DNA from: Flavobacterium circumlabens
GTDB lineage: Bacteria; Bacteroidota; Bacteroidia; Flavobacteriales; Flavobacteriaceae
Length of the DNA: 64,000 bases
Direction of reading: 5' to 3'
Assembly (NCBI RefSeq): GCF_004345565.1
Contig: NZ_SLWA01000006.1
Span: 62,001-126,000, forward strand
Position numbers and translations under genes: made by a program. This document shows positions 25,782 through 34,450 of this stretch, piece after piece (the stretch's first letter is position 1; every line of letters begins with the position of its first letter). Under the pieces are notes generated by a model. It was not told where the DNA came from, did not search any database, and saw only the letters and a program-made list of their open reading frames with translations.

Positions 25782-28367
25782 ATGTATACGTTACCCAAAA
25801 TTGAGCGTTTTAATCAAGATGTTCTCTCAAAATATCACATTTACAATAGTGTTTTTATAACATTGCCTTTTGATTCTATTGATAATACAGGGGTTTTACT
25901 TCCTTTATTTACAGAAACTTGTGAAACAGGATTTAAGAAACAGGAAACACCAAAGGAAATTTTTGATTTCTTTTCCAATAAATATTTAAACAATGCTTCC
26001 GAGAGTGAAAAAATCGATTTAATGTTTCGGTTTATTCAGTACATAGAGCGTCAGATTGTACTTTTTGATGCAATCGAAGATGCTGCTTTCCCTGAGGTTA
26101 ATAACATGGAAGGACGTGGCTCGCTGCGTGATATAAAGGAAAGATCAGATGCTAAGGAGAAGGACGATGAACTGATTGAATTTCTTGAAAATTTTAATGT
26201 CAGAACCGTATTAACAGCGCATCCTACACAATTTTACCCCGGACCTGTTTTGGGAATTATAAATGATTTAACAGAAGCGATCCGATTGAATGATTTGCTG
26301 AAAATCAAACAGCTTTTAGCACAGCTTGGAAAAACACCTTTCATACAAAATGAAAAGCCAAACCCTTATGATGAAGCAGTTAGCCTTATCTGGTATCTGG
26401 AGAATGTTTTCTATGCGACTTCAGGTGAAATTGTTCACTATCTTCAAAAAAATATCCTTAACGGAAATGCAATTCAAAACCAATTAATTAAGCTTGGATT
26501 CTGGCCGGGAGGTGACCGTGACGGAAATCCTTTTGTGACAACAGAGATTACTTTAAAAGTAGCAGACCGCTTGCGAACTTCTATTTTAAAGTGTTATTAT
26601 GTTGAAATGAGAAATCTAAAAAGAAAGTTAACGTTCTCAGGAGTAGATACTTTAGTTGCTGAACTTGAACATAAGCTTTATCGTTCTGTTTTTTATTCCA
26701 AAGGTGAAATTTACATTACTTTAGACGAATTACTGACTCAGCTGAACAAAATCAGAAGCATAATTATTGAAAAACATCAGTCTTTGTATCTAGATGAACT
26801 GGAAGCTTTTTTAGTGAAAATTAATTTATTCGGATTCCATTTTGCTACACTGGACATTCGTCAGAACAGTAAAATTCATAATGTCGTTTTTAAAGATGTT
26901 GTAGATCATTATCTAAATTCAGGTTCTACAATATTCCCGGATAATTATTTCGAATTATCCGAAGAAGAGAAATTAGTTGTTTTATCTAAAGTTAAAGGAG
27001 AATTAAATCCGGCTGAATTTGAGGATGAAATTACAAGATCTACATTGGAATCCGTACAAGCGATAAAAACGATTCAGAAAGCCAATGGAGAATTTGGTGC
27101 CAATCGTTATATTATTAGTAATAACGAAAGTGCGCTCAATGTCATGGAAACCTTTGCTATGATTCGGCTGAATAACTGGGAGAATCCTACCGTTGATATT
27201 ATTCCGCTTTTCGAATCTGTTGATGATTTACAGAAAGCACATGAAATAATGGAGCAATTGTATACCAATCCGGAGTATTCGAAACATTTAAAAGCGCGTG
27301 ATAACAAACAAACTATTATGCTTGGTTTCTCTGACGGAACGAAAGATGGCGGTTATTTAATGGCTAATTGGAGTATCTATCAGGCAAAAATTGCTTTAAC
27401 GGAAATTTCAAGAAAATATGGTGTGAAAGCAATTTTCTTTGACGGACGTGGCGGACCTCCTGCGCGTGGTGGAGGAAAAACACATAAGTTTTATGCATCT
27501 TTGGGTCCGAAAATTGAAAATAACGAAATTCAGATTACAGTACAGGGGCAAACCATCAGTTCTAATTTCGGAACATTGGATTCCTGTCGTTATAATATTG
27601 AAAACTTATTAAGTGCCGGTGTTACCAACCAGGTATTCAGTAAAGAAAAGAACGAATTAAGTCCGGAGGAAACCGCAATTTTAACACAATTGGCCGGTTT
27701 AGGATATGATAAATACTTGAGTTTCAAAAATCATCCTAAATTTATCCCGTATTTAGAGAAAATGAGTACGCTGAAATATTATTCCAAAACGAATATTGGA
27801 AGCCGCCCTTCTAAAAGAAGTAAATCGGAACAATTAGATTTTGCTGATTTAAGAGCGATCCCGTTTGTAGGTTCATGGAGTCAGTTAAAACAAAATGTAC
27901 CCGGATTTTTTGGAGTAGGAACTGCTTTGAAGTATTTTGAAGACACCAATCAGTGGGATAAAGTTTATGATTTATATCACGACTCCTTATTTTTCAGAAC
28001 GCTTCTTGAAAACAGTATGATGTCTTTGGCAAAATCATTTTTCCCATTGACGGCTTATATGAGAAAAGATCCTGAGTTTGGTGAATTCTGGCAGATTATC
28101 TATGACGAATTTGTAGAAACAAAACGTCTTTTGCTTAAAATTGCCGACCACAAAACACTGATGGAAAATTACCCTGATGGTATAGCATCCATTCAGATTA
28201 GAGAGCGTATCGTTATGCCATTGTTGACGATACAGCAATATGCGTTGTTGCGAATTAATGAATTGAACAAAGAAAATGGCGGTAATGATGAGCTGATCAA
28301 AGTGTATGAGAAAATCGTGACGAGATCTCTTTTCGGAAATACAAATGCAAGTAGAAATTCAGCTTAA
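25782..28367 (+). CDS. ppc: Phosphoenolpyruvate carboxylase
   Basis: The enzyme carboxylates PEP to oxaloacetate to refill the citric acid cycle. The 861-residue protein has the three hallmark motifs: VLTAHPTQFYPG (catalytic His, about residue 148), GGDRDGNPFVT, and FFDGRGGPPARGGGKTH with the mobile Arg/Gly loop. MLGFSDGTKDGGY is also present. The C-terminus ends SLFGNTNASRNSA rather than the QNTG seen in most bacterial enzymes. The gene is followed 41 bases later by a DinB-family gene, which may be co-transcribed. Confidence 0.96.
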   Translation: MYTLPKIERFNQDVLSKYHIYNSVFITLPFDSIDNTGVLLPLFTETCETGFKKQETPKEIFDFFSNKYLNNASESEKIDLMFRFIQYIERQIVLFDAIEDAAFPEVNNMEGRGSLRDIKERSDAKEKDDELIEFLENFNVRTVLTAHPTQFYPGPVLGIINDLTEAIRLNDLLKIKQLLAQLGKTPFIQNEKPNPYDEAVSLIWYLENVFYATSGEIVHYLQKNILNGNAIQNQLIKLGFWPGGDRDGNPFVTTEITLKVADRLRTSILKCYYVEMRNLKRKLTFSGVDTLVAELEHKLYRSVFYSKGEIYITLDELLTQLNKIRSIIIEKHQSLYLDELEAFLVKINLFGFHFATLDIRQNSKIHNVVFKDVVDHYLNSGSTIFPDNYFELSEEEKLVVLSKVKGELNPAEFEDEITRSTLESVQAIKTIQKANGEFGANRYIISNNESALNVMETFAMIRLNNWENPTVDIIPLFESVDDLQKAHEIMEQLYTNPEYSKHLKARDNKQTIMLGFSDGTKDGGYLMANWSIYQAKIALTEISRKYGVKAIFFDGRGGPPARGGGKTHKFYASLGPKIENNEIQITVQGQTISSNFGTLDSCRYNIENLLSAGVTNQVFSKEKNELSPEETAILTQLAGLGYDKYLSFKNHPKFIPYLEKMSTLKYYSKTNIGSRPSKRSKSEQLDFADLRAIPFVGSWSQLKQNVPGFFGVGTALKYFEDTNQWDKVYDLYHDSLFFRTLLENSMMSLAKSFFPLTAYMRKDPEFGEFWQIIYDEFVETKRLLLKIADHKTLMENYPDGIASIQIRERIVMPLLTIQQYALLRINELNKENGGNDELIKVYEKIVTRSLFGNTNASRNSA

Positions 28368-28408
28368 AAGGCAGTTTTAGGATATTTAAAATTTAAAAAA
28401 TACAGAAA

Positions 28409-28924
28409 ATGAATTCAGCCCAATTAGTAGAAAATGAATATTCAGGAGGATTTGCAACTTACGTTCGGGAAGCCGGAGATGTAAATCTGATTGAAGAATT
28501 AGAAATTTCCTTACACGCTTTTATCAAATTTGTTCAAAATATTCCAATGGATAAATTCGATTATCGCTATGCAGCAGGTAAATGGACCATCAAAGATATT
28601 ATTCAGCATATTATTGATACGGAACGTATTTTTGCTTATCGGGCATTGCGTTTTTCAAGATTCGACAAAACACCATTACAGAGTTTTGAGGAAAATGATT
28701 ATGCCGCTAATACCAATGCAGGCGGAAGAAGTATTCAGGATTTATTAACGGAATTATCTGCTGTAAGGCACTCCAATTTATTATTTTACAAAAGCTTATC
28801 TGAAGAACAGCTTAAAGCTATTGGAACTGCTTCCAATAATCAGATTTCTGTTCGTGCTCTGGGTTTTGTAATTATAGGCCATCAAAAACACCATCAGAAA
28901 GTTTTTGAAGAGAGGTATTTGTAG
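28409..28924 (+). CDS. DinB-family protein
   Basis: This 171-residue protein has the four-helix bundle of the DinB/YfiT superfamily. The metal-binding His residues are visible in IKDIIQHIIDTERIFAYRAL and in IIGHQKHHQKVFEERYL near the C-terminus. Family members include thiol-dependent transferases (for example of bacillithiol or mycothiol) as well as uncharacterised proteins. A YpdA-like gene elsewhere in the window makes a bacillithiol link conceivable, but nothing here proves it. A strong hairpin follows. Confidence 0.9.
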   Translation: MNSAQLVENEYSGGFATYVREAGDVNLIEELEISLHAFIKFVQNIPMDKFDYRYAAGKWTIKDIIQHIIDTERIFAYRALRFSRFDKTPLQSFEENDYAANTNAGGRSIQDLLTELSAVRHSNLLFYKSLSEEQLKAIGTASNNQISVRALGFVIIGHQKHHQKVFEERYL

Positions 28925-28940
28925 GCTTTCTTTATCGTAT

Positions 28941-28980
28941 AAAAAAATCCTGTGAATTTATTTTCAGAGGATTTTTTTTT
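28941..28980. terminator. Rho-independent terminator
   Basis: An A-rich arm AAAAAAATCCTGTGAA pairs imperfectly with TTTTCAGAGGATTTTTTTT around a short loop. The T-run is nine bases. It separates the DinB gene from the convergent recQ gene. Confidence 0.85.
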
Positions 28981-29024
28981 TGCAATACTGTCATTTCATT
29001 GAATTGACACTTGCTTCGTCAATT

Positions 29025-31133
29025 TTATTTATTCCGCTCCACAACCGCAAGTCCAAACCTAATCTTATCATACGGCATTTTTTGTTCAAAATAATCATAA
29101 TAAGGTTTGAGGGCTGTTGGATATTCTAATGCTACTTGTGCTTTATGGAGTAACTTAACTTCGTCTTCAGAAACAAATTGACTTAAATCTATATCATTTC
29201 CATCAACGTATAACTTAGCTAAATGTGAAATGATAGTAGTTTGCCCTAAATTTCGTTTTCCGGCAATTTCTTCTACCGAAGCGCCATTTTGAAACAATTC
29301 CAAAGTTGTTTTATAGGTGTTGCTCTCTTTTTTAGGCTTGGCATTCGCTTTTTTTACCTTTTCGTAATAAATAATGGCATCTATAAATTCTGACCCGTAT
29401 TTTTCAAGTTTTGCTTTTCCGACACCATCGATCGCAAGGAATTCCTCGTCGGTCATTGGTTTTAAGATTTCCATTTGTCTTAAAGCCGCATCACTAAAAA
29501 TGACATAAGCAGGAACTTCTTCATCTTTGGCAATTTCATAGCGTAATTTTCGCAGTATTTCAAAAAGCGAATTTTTAACGGTTTTAGCTTTTGTTTCTTT
29601 AATTTCATTTTTATCAATTACTTTTTTAACAAGGGTATTTAATTTTACTTTTTCACCTTCAAACAAGACTTTTTTAGCAAAGGGAGTAAGCAGGATTTTA
29701 TTATGCTGGTGAAAAGCAATTTCACAATATCCAAGATTGATTAATTGAATTAAGTATTGATTCCAGTCGTACCAAGAAATATCAGCGCCAATTCCGTACG
29801 TTTTTAGCGTTTGATAATTTTTTTCGTAGATATATGCGTTTTTTGAGCCTCTTAAAAAATCTACAATTACAGCCAAAGGTTCAGATTCCTGTAAACGGCT
29901 AATAGCAGACAATGCTTTTTGCGCGAGAATCGTACCATCAAAAAATGTTGGAGGATTTTTGCAAATATCGCAATTACCGCAGTTTTCTTTCACCAATTCA
30001 CCAAAGTAGGAGAGCAGAATTTTTCGCCTGCAGCTTAAAGCATCAGCATATTGCTTCATTCTTTCCAGTTTCGCCAGTTGCACATCAGCGTTCAATCCTT
30101 CGGAAGCAAATTTCTGCAGCTGAATAACATCGGCATAACTTTCAAATAAAATCGTTTCCGCAGGTAATCCATCGCGGCCTGCGCGGCCAATTTCCTGATA
30201 GTATCCTTCTATATTTTTGGGTAAATTATAATGAATGACCCAGCGAACATTCGATTTGTCAATTCCCATTCCGAAAGCAATTGTGGCGCAAACTACCTGA
30301 CAATCGTCATTGATGAATTCGTCCTGTGTTTTGGCACGTACTTTATTATCCAATCCGGCGTGATAGGCTTTTGCTGCAATTCCGTTCTTTTTCAGTTTAT
30401 CAGCCAGTTCTTCAGTTGTTTTCCTGCTCAGGCAATAGATAATTCCGCATTCATTTGGTTTGCTCTCTACAAAATCAATGATTTGTTTGACACGATCTAA
30501 AGCCGGACGAACTTCCAGACTTAGATTTTTCCTGTCGAAAGAAGCTACAAAGGTTTTCGGGTTTTTTAAGTTTAACTGTTTGGTAATATCGGTACGGGTG
30601 GCTTTATCGGCTGTGGCGGTAAGCGCCAGAACCGGAGTAGAAGGGAAGCGGCTTTTTAAATATCCCAGATTGGTATAAGCAGGGCGGAAGTCATGTCCCC
30701 AGGAGGAAATGCAATGCGCTTCATCTATAGCGATCAGGCTAATGGTCAATTCGCTAAACACGACATCCAGATACGATAAACTTTCGGGTGCAATGTAAAC
30801 CAGTTTAAAGGTATTGGGTTTTAAATTGTCTATAAAATACTGCTGCTCTTCAGCGGATTGGCTGCTATTGATATAACAAGCCTGAATTCCGTTCGTCTTT
30901 AAGCTGTCAACCTGATCTTTCATCAAAGCAATCAGCGGTGAAATTACAATTGTAATTCCGGGCAAAACTAATGCCGGTAACTGAAAACAGATTGATTTCC
31001 CGCCTCCGGTTGGCATAATAGCCAGGGCATCCTGACCTGAGAGGATAGTATTTATAATGGTTTCCTGATTGGGTCTGAATTTTTCAAATCCAAAGTTTTC
31101 CTTTAGTTTGGCATGTAGTATTTCTGAATTCAT
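29025..31133 (-). CDS. recQ: ATP-dependent DNA helicase RecQ
   Basis: RecQ unwinds DNA 3'-5' in recombination and repair. The 702-residue protein has the RecA-like core with Walker A MPTGGGKSICFQLPAL, the box IDEAHCISSWGHDFRPAY, and ATIAFGMGIDKSNVRWVIHY with YYQEIGRAGRDG. The RQC zinc cluster is CRRKILLSYFGELVKENCGN with following CDIC. An HRDC domain appears at about residues 520-600 (MTDEEFLAIDGVGKAKLEKY). The C-terminal 90 residues contain a helix-turn-helix-like segment (GASVEEIAGKRNLGQTTIIS), as in other Bacteroidota RecQ1 proteins. Confidence 0.97.
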   Translation of the reverse strand: MNSEILHAKLKENFGFEKFRPNQETIINTILSGQDALAIMPTGGGKSICFQLPALVLPGITIVISPLIALMKDQVDSLKTNGIQACYINSSQSAEEQQYFIDNLKPNTFKLVYIAPESLSYLDVVFSELTISLIAIDEAHCISSWGHDFRPAYTNLGYLKSRFPSTPVLALTATADKATRTDITKQLNLKNPKTFVASFDRKNLSLEVRPALDRVKQIIDFVESKPNECGIIYCLSRKTTEELADKLKKNGIAAKAYHAGLDNKVRAKTQDEFINDDCQVVCATIAFGMGIDKSNVRWVIHYNLPKNIEGYYQEIGRAGRDGLPAETILFESYADVIQLQKFASEGLNADVQLAKLERMKQYADALSCRRKILLSYFGELVKENCGNCDICKNPPTFFDGTILAQKALSAISRLQESEPLAVIVDFLRGSKNAYIYEKNYQTLKTYGIGADISWYDWNQYLIQLINLGYCEIAFHQHNKILLTPFAKKVLFEGEKVKLNTLVKKVIDKNEIKETKAKTVKNSLFEILRKLRYEIAKDEEVPAYVIFSDAALRQMEILKPMTDEEFLAIDGVGKAKLEKYGSEFIDAIIYYEKVKKANAKPKKESNTYKTTLELFQNGASVEEIAGKRNLGQTTIISHLAKLYVDGNDIDLSQFVSEDEVKLLHKAQVALEYPTALKPYYDYFEQKMPYDKIRFGLAVVERNK

Positions 31134-31211
31134 TGGGCTGATATTACTTTAAGTAAGATGCAAATATAGTATTTTTCTTATAATTTAATTGATTTATTTC
31201 GACTCATAAAA

Positions 31212-31237
31212 AAAGGAACCCGATTAAGAGTTCCTTT
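31212..31237 (-). terminator. Rho-independent terminator
   Basis: The stem AAAGGAAC / GTTCCTTT with a 10-base loop is preceded on the plus strand by an A-run, which reads as a T-run on the minus strand. It ends the minus-strand operon that finishes with the acidic protein at 31260. Confidence 0.85.
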
Positions 31238-31259
31238 AGTTTATTTAGAAAGTGATAAA

Positions 31260-31667
31260 TTAATCTTCATCATCGTCTTCGTCATCATCGTCAGCAATAT
31301 CATCTTTGTCTTTATCGTCGTCATCATCGTCATCGCCATCAACATCCGGTTTGTCCAGAGTATCGTCATCATCATCGTCATCAATATCATCATCAAGATC
31401 AAGACCTTTTACCGGCTCGATTACATCAACATCTACGTCAATATCATCATCTTCATCGTAATTTTCAATTCTATCAGCAAGTTTAGTACTAATTTTTACT
31501 AAATAAATAGTGTCTTCAGTACGAACTTCAACAGCTTCGATCAATTCGTTTTTAGCATTTCTAAAACGGATAACATCCGAATCATCATAACCATCAGGAA
31601 ATTTTTCCACCAAAAGGTTTAGAATTTCGTTGGTAAGTTTAGCGTAGTCTACTATAACTCTTTTCAT
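31260..31667 (-). CDS. Acidic protein with Asp-rich tail
   Basis: This 135-residue protein has a folded N-terminal part of about 70 residues (MKRVIVDYAKLTNEILNLLV, then EKFPDGYDDSDVIRFRNAKN) followed by a tail of about 65 residues in which Asp and Glu exceed half of all positions. Similar proteins are common in Flavobacteriia and are often labelled hypothetical or DNA-primase-like, without good basis. The tail could bind cations or basic partners. It begins 9 bases after the deoxyhypusine-synthase-like gene and is in the same operon. Confidence 0.8.
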   Translation of the reverse strand: MKRVIVDYAKLTNEILNLLVEKFPDGYDDSDVIRFRNAKNELIEAVEVRTEDTIYLVKISTKLADRIENYDEDDDIDVDVDVIEPVKGLDLDDDIDDDDDDDTLDKPDVDGDDDDDDDKDKDDIADDDDEDDDED

Positions 31668-31676
31668 AAAATTATC

Positions 31677-32645
31677 CTATAAATCTAATAAATATGCAAA
31701 AATTAACGGAGCAACAATTGTAGCATCCGACTCAATAATAAATTTAGGGGTTTTGATGTCTAATTTACCCCAGGTGATTTTCTCGTTCGGAACTGCTCCG
31801 GAATAGGATCCGTAGCTAGTTGTTGAATCTGAAATCTGGCAGAAATAACTCCAAAACGGAATATCATGCATTTCCATATCCTGATATAACATTGGTACTA
31901 CGCAAATAGGGAAGTCTCCTGCAATACCACCACCAATTTGGAAAAATCCAATTCCTTTGCTGCTGTTTTTAGGATACCAATCAGCTAGGAATGTCATATA
32001 TTCAATTCCAGATTTCATGGTAGATGCTTTCAGTTCGCCTTTAATTACGTATGAAGCAAAAATATTACCCATAGTACTATCTTCCCAACCCGGAACAATA
32101 ATAGGTAAATTTTTCTCAGCTGCCGCATACATCCAGCTATCTTTTAAATCTATTTCATAATATTCTTCTAAAACGCCTGATAACAACATTTTATACATGA
32201 ATTCATGCGGGAAATAACGTTCTCCTTTGTCATCAGCATCTTTCCAGATTTTATAAATGTGTTTTTGTAAACGACGAAATGCTTCATGCTCAGGAATACA
32301 AGTGTCAGTAACACGATTTAATCCTCTTTCAAGCAAAGCCCATTCATCTTCAGGAGTTAAATCACGATAGTTTGGCACTCTTTCGTAGTGAGAGTGTGCT
32401 ACTAAGTTCATAATGTCTTCTTCCAGATTGGCTCCTGTACAGGAAATAATCTGAACTTTATCCTGTCTGATTATTTCGGCAAAAATTTTACCAATTTCTG
32501 CTGTACTCATAGCGCCAGCCATACTTACCATCATTTTAGCTCCATTTGCCAATTGTTGTTCGTATGCTTTTGCCGCATCAACCAAAGAAGCAGAATTAAA
32601 GTGTAAATAATGTTTTTCAATAAACTGACTGATTGGTCCTTTCAT
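31677..32645 (-). CDS. Deoxyhypusine-synthase-like protein
   Basis: This 322-residue protein is of the deoxyhypusine synthase family (NAD-binding, Rossmann-like). Conserved segments include MVSMAGAMSTAEIG, ISCTGANLEED, VPGWEDSTMGNIFASYV, QIGGGIAGDFPICVVPML and VPNEKITWGKLD, which contains the lysine that forms the enzyme-butylamine intermediate. Bacteria lack the eIF5A substrate, and several bacterial homologues are polyamine enzymes, for example homospermidine synthases. The arginine decarboxylase gene upstream in the operon supports a polyamine role. Confidence 0.9.
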   Translation of the reverse strand: MKGPISQFIEKHYLHFNSASLVDAAKAYEQQLANGAKMMVSMAGAMSTAEIGKIFAEIIRQDKVQIISCTGANLEEDIMNLVAHSHYERVPNYRDLTPEDEWALLERGLNRVTDTCIPEHEAFRRLQKHIYKIWKDADDKGERYFPHEFMYKMLLSGVLEEYYEIDLKDSWMYAAAEKNLPIIVPGWEDSTMGNIFASYVIKGELKASTMKSGIEYMTFLADWYPKNSSKGIGFFQIGGGIAGDFPICVVPMLYQDMEMHDIPFWSYFCQISDSTTSYGSYSGAVPNEKITWGKLDIKTPKFIIESDATIVAPLIFAYLLDL

Positions 32646-32750
32646 TTTTTTTTGTTTTTTTGTTTTTTTTGAATTAAAAGTTTAACCTTTTGGATGACAC
32701 TGCAAATTAATAATTTTCCCGATATTAACTTTTATTTAGCAGGTTTATTT

Positions 32751-34154
32751 TTATACTTTTTTAGTATAGCCTAAAATCTTTAATACATCATCAGAAGTTT
32801 GCTGTTCTGAGAAAACTTCAGTAGCTAAAATTCCGTTTTCGTCACGATCTATTAAAATATGTTTAGGCTGTGGAATCAGACAGTGGTGTAAGCCTCCGTA
32901 TCCTCCAATAGTTTCCTGATATGCACCAGTATTGAAGAAACCAATATACAACGGTTTCTCTTTGTTATATTTAGGCAAATAAATCGCGTTCATATTTTGT
33001 TCTGAATTGTAGTAATCATCACTATCACAAGTCAATCCACCCAATAAAACCCGCTCATAGGTATCATTCCAACGGTTTACCGCCAGCATAATAAAACGTT
33101 TGTTTATCGCCCATGTATCCGGCAAAGTAGTAATGAAAGAAGAATCAATCATGTTCCATTTCTCTCTGTCATTTTGTTGTTTCTGATACAAAATCTGATA
33201 GATAGCACCGCCGCTTTCACCTACTGTAAAAGATCCAAATTCCGTAAAGATATTTGGAACATCAACTTCGGCTTCATCACAGGCAATTTTAATCTGATTG
33301 ATAATTTCATCAATCATGTATTGGTAGTCATATTCGAAAGCCAGTGAGTTTTTAATCGGGAAACCACCTCCAATGTTCAAACCATCAAGGGTAGGGCATT
33401 CCTTTTTAAGCGCAATATACACTTTGATACATTTTACCAATTCATTCCAGTAATAGGCCGTATCGTTTATTCCGGTATTGATGAAAAAGTGAAGCATTTT
33501 CAGCTCCAGCTTATCATTTTCCTGAATTTGTTTTTTATAAAAGGCAACTATATTTTTGTATCCAATACCTAATCTTGACGTATAAAACTCAAATTTAGGT
33601 TCTTCTTCAGCGGCAATACGGATTCCTATTTTGAATTTTCCTTTAATTTCTGCCTGTAGCAAATCAAGTTCTTCATAATTATCAATAATCGGAATTGTAT
33701 TTTTATGTCCGTTATTGATTAATCTCGCAATGTTACTAATGTATTCGTCTCTTTTAAAACCGTTGCAAATCACATAAGTGCTTTTGTTGATTTTACCGTT
33801 TTCCAATAAGTTCTCTACGATATTAATGTCAAATGCAGATGAAGTTTCAACATGAATGTTGTTCTTGAATGCTTCATTCATTATATATTCAAAATGAGAA
33901 CTTTTTGTACAATAGCAATAGTAATACTTTCCTTCGTACTTGTTTTTTTCCATCGATTTTCTGAACCAGGCTTTTGCCTTATTGATATTTTCAGAAATTT
34001 GAGGTAAGTATGTGAATTTTAATGGTGTACCGTATTGTTCCACTAATTTCATCAAATCGATATTGTGAAATTGTAAGTTGTCTTTATTTAATTTAAATTC
34101 CTCTTGTGGGAAGTAGTACGTTTGATTAATTAGATCAGAATATTTTGTATTCAT
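32751..34154 (-). CDS. Arginine decarboxylase-like PLP enzyme (fold type III)
   Basis: This 467-residue protein has the alanine-racemase-fold decarboxylase layout. The PLP-binding region near the start is YYYCYCTKSSHFEYI, with Lys in place at the barrel entrance. Later segments are VETSSAFDINIVENLLENGK, LHFFINTGINDTAYYWNELV, LDGLNIGGGFPIKNS, FTEFGSFTVGESGGAIYQIL and GLTCDSDDYYN, with a C-terminal IGFFNTGAYQETIGGYGGLH. In Flavobacteriia this family is annotated as arginine decarboxylase (SpeA-like), making agmatine. It heads an operon with a deoxyhypusine-synthase-like gene 105 bases downstream. No agmatinase gene lies between them. A small ORF precedes it. Confidence 0.85.
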   Translation of the reverse strand: MNTKYSDLINQTYYFPQEEFKLNKDNLQFHNIDLMKLVEQYGTPLKFTYLPQISENINKAKAWFRKSMEKNKYEGKYYYCYCTKSSHFEYIMNEAFKNNIHVETSSAFDINIVENLLENGKINKSTYVICNGFKRDEYISNIARLINNGHKNTIPIIDNYEELDLLQAEIKGKFKIGIRIAAEEEPKFEFYTSRLGIGYKNIVAFYKKQIQENDKLELKMLHFFINTGINDTAYYWNELVKCIKVYIALKKECPTLDGLNIGGGFPIKNSLAFEYDYQYMIDEIINQIKIACDEAEVDVPNIFTEFGSFTVGESGGAIYQILYQKQQNDREKWNMIDSSFITTLPDTWAINKRFIMLAVNRWNDTYERVLLGGLTCDSDDYYNSEQNMNAIYLPKYNKEKPLYIGFFNTGAYQETIGGYGGLHHCLIPQPKHILIDRDENGILATEVFSEQQTSDDVLKILGYTKKV

Positions 34155-34213
34155 TTATTTTTGAATATTTAAGATTGTAGTATTTATTTAGAAAACGGTG
34201 CTAAATCTTAAAT

Positions 34214-34393
34214 TCAAACTCTGATATTGGCAAATACAATTTGCAGTTTTTCGTGTTCTGCTTTAGAATATAAAAAAACATCACAATAAAACGGACTTTT
34301 GCTATTATAAAAACGGTTCAGCATCCTTAGCAAGGAACTATTGAGCCTGTTTCTGTAAGAACTGAAATGTCTTTGTTTGTTGTTTGTTTTCAT
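34214..34393 (-). CDS. Possible leader ORF upstream of arginine decarboxylase (59 residues)
   Basis: A frame begins at ATG 34393 on the minus strand and encodes 59 residues rich in Arg, Asn, Ser and aromatic residues: MKTNNKQRHFSSYRNRLNSS, LLRMLNRFYNSKSPFYC… and ending VFANIRV. Its start lies about at the expected transcription start of the promoter at 34399-34430, so translation would be leaderless or from a later ATG. It ends 59 bases before the arginine decarboxylase ATG. An Arg-containing leader peptide before an arginine decarboxylase could sense arginine or polyamines, but codon evidence is weak. Confidence 0.35.
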   Translation of the reverse strand: MKTNNKQRHFSSYRNRLNSSLLRMLNRFYNSKSPFYCDVFLYSKAEHEKLQIVFANIRV

Positions 34394-34398
34394 CGTGG

Positions 34399-34430
34399 CA
34401 AATGTAAAAAATAAAATACACCTAAAGCAA
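34399..34430 (-). promoter_or_regulatory. Promoter of the arginine decarboxylase operon
   Basis: On the minus strand TTG (34430-34428) and TACATTTG (34406-34399) are separated by 21 bases, matching the flavobacterial consensus. The inferred leader RNA before arginine decarboxylase is about 240 bases long, which leaves room for a leader ORF or an RNA switch. Confidence 0.6.
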
Positions 34431-34450
34431 TGCTTTTGATTAAAAAAAGT

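Noticed and set aside
30231..30678. Plus-strand frames inside recQ
   Set aside because: They are antisense to a well-supported helicase gene and have no family features.
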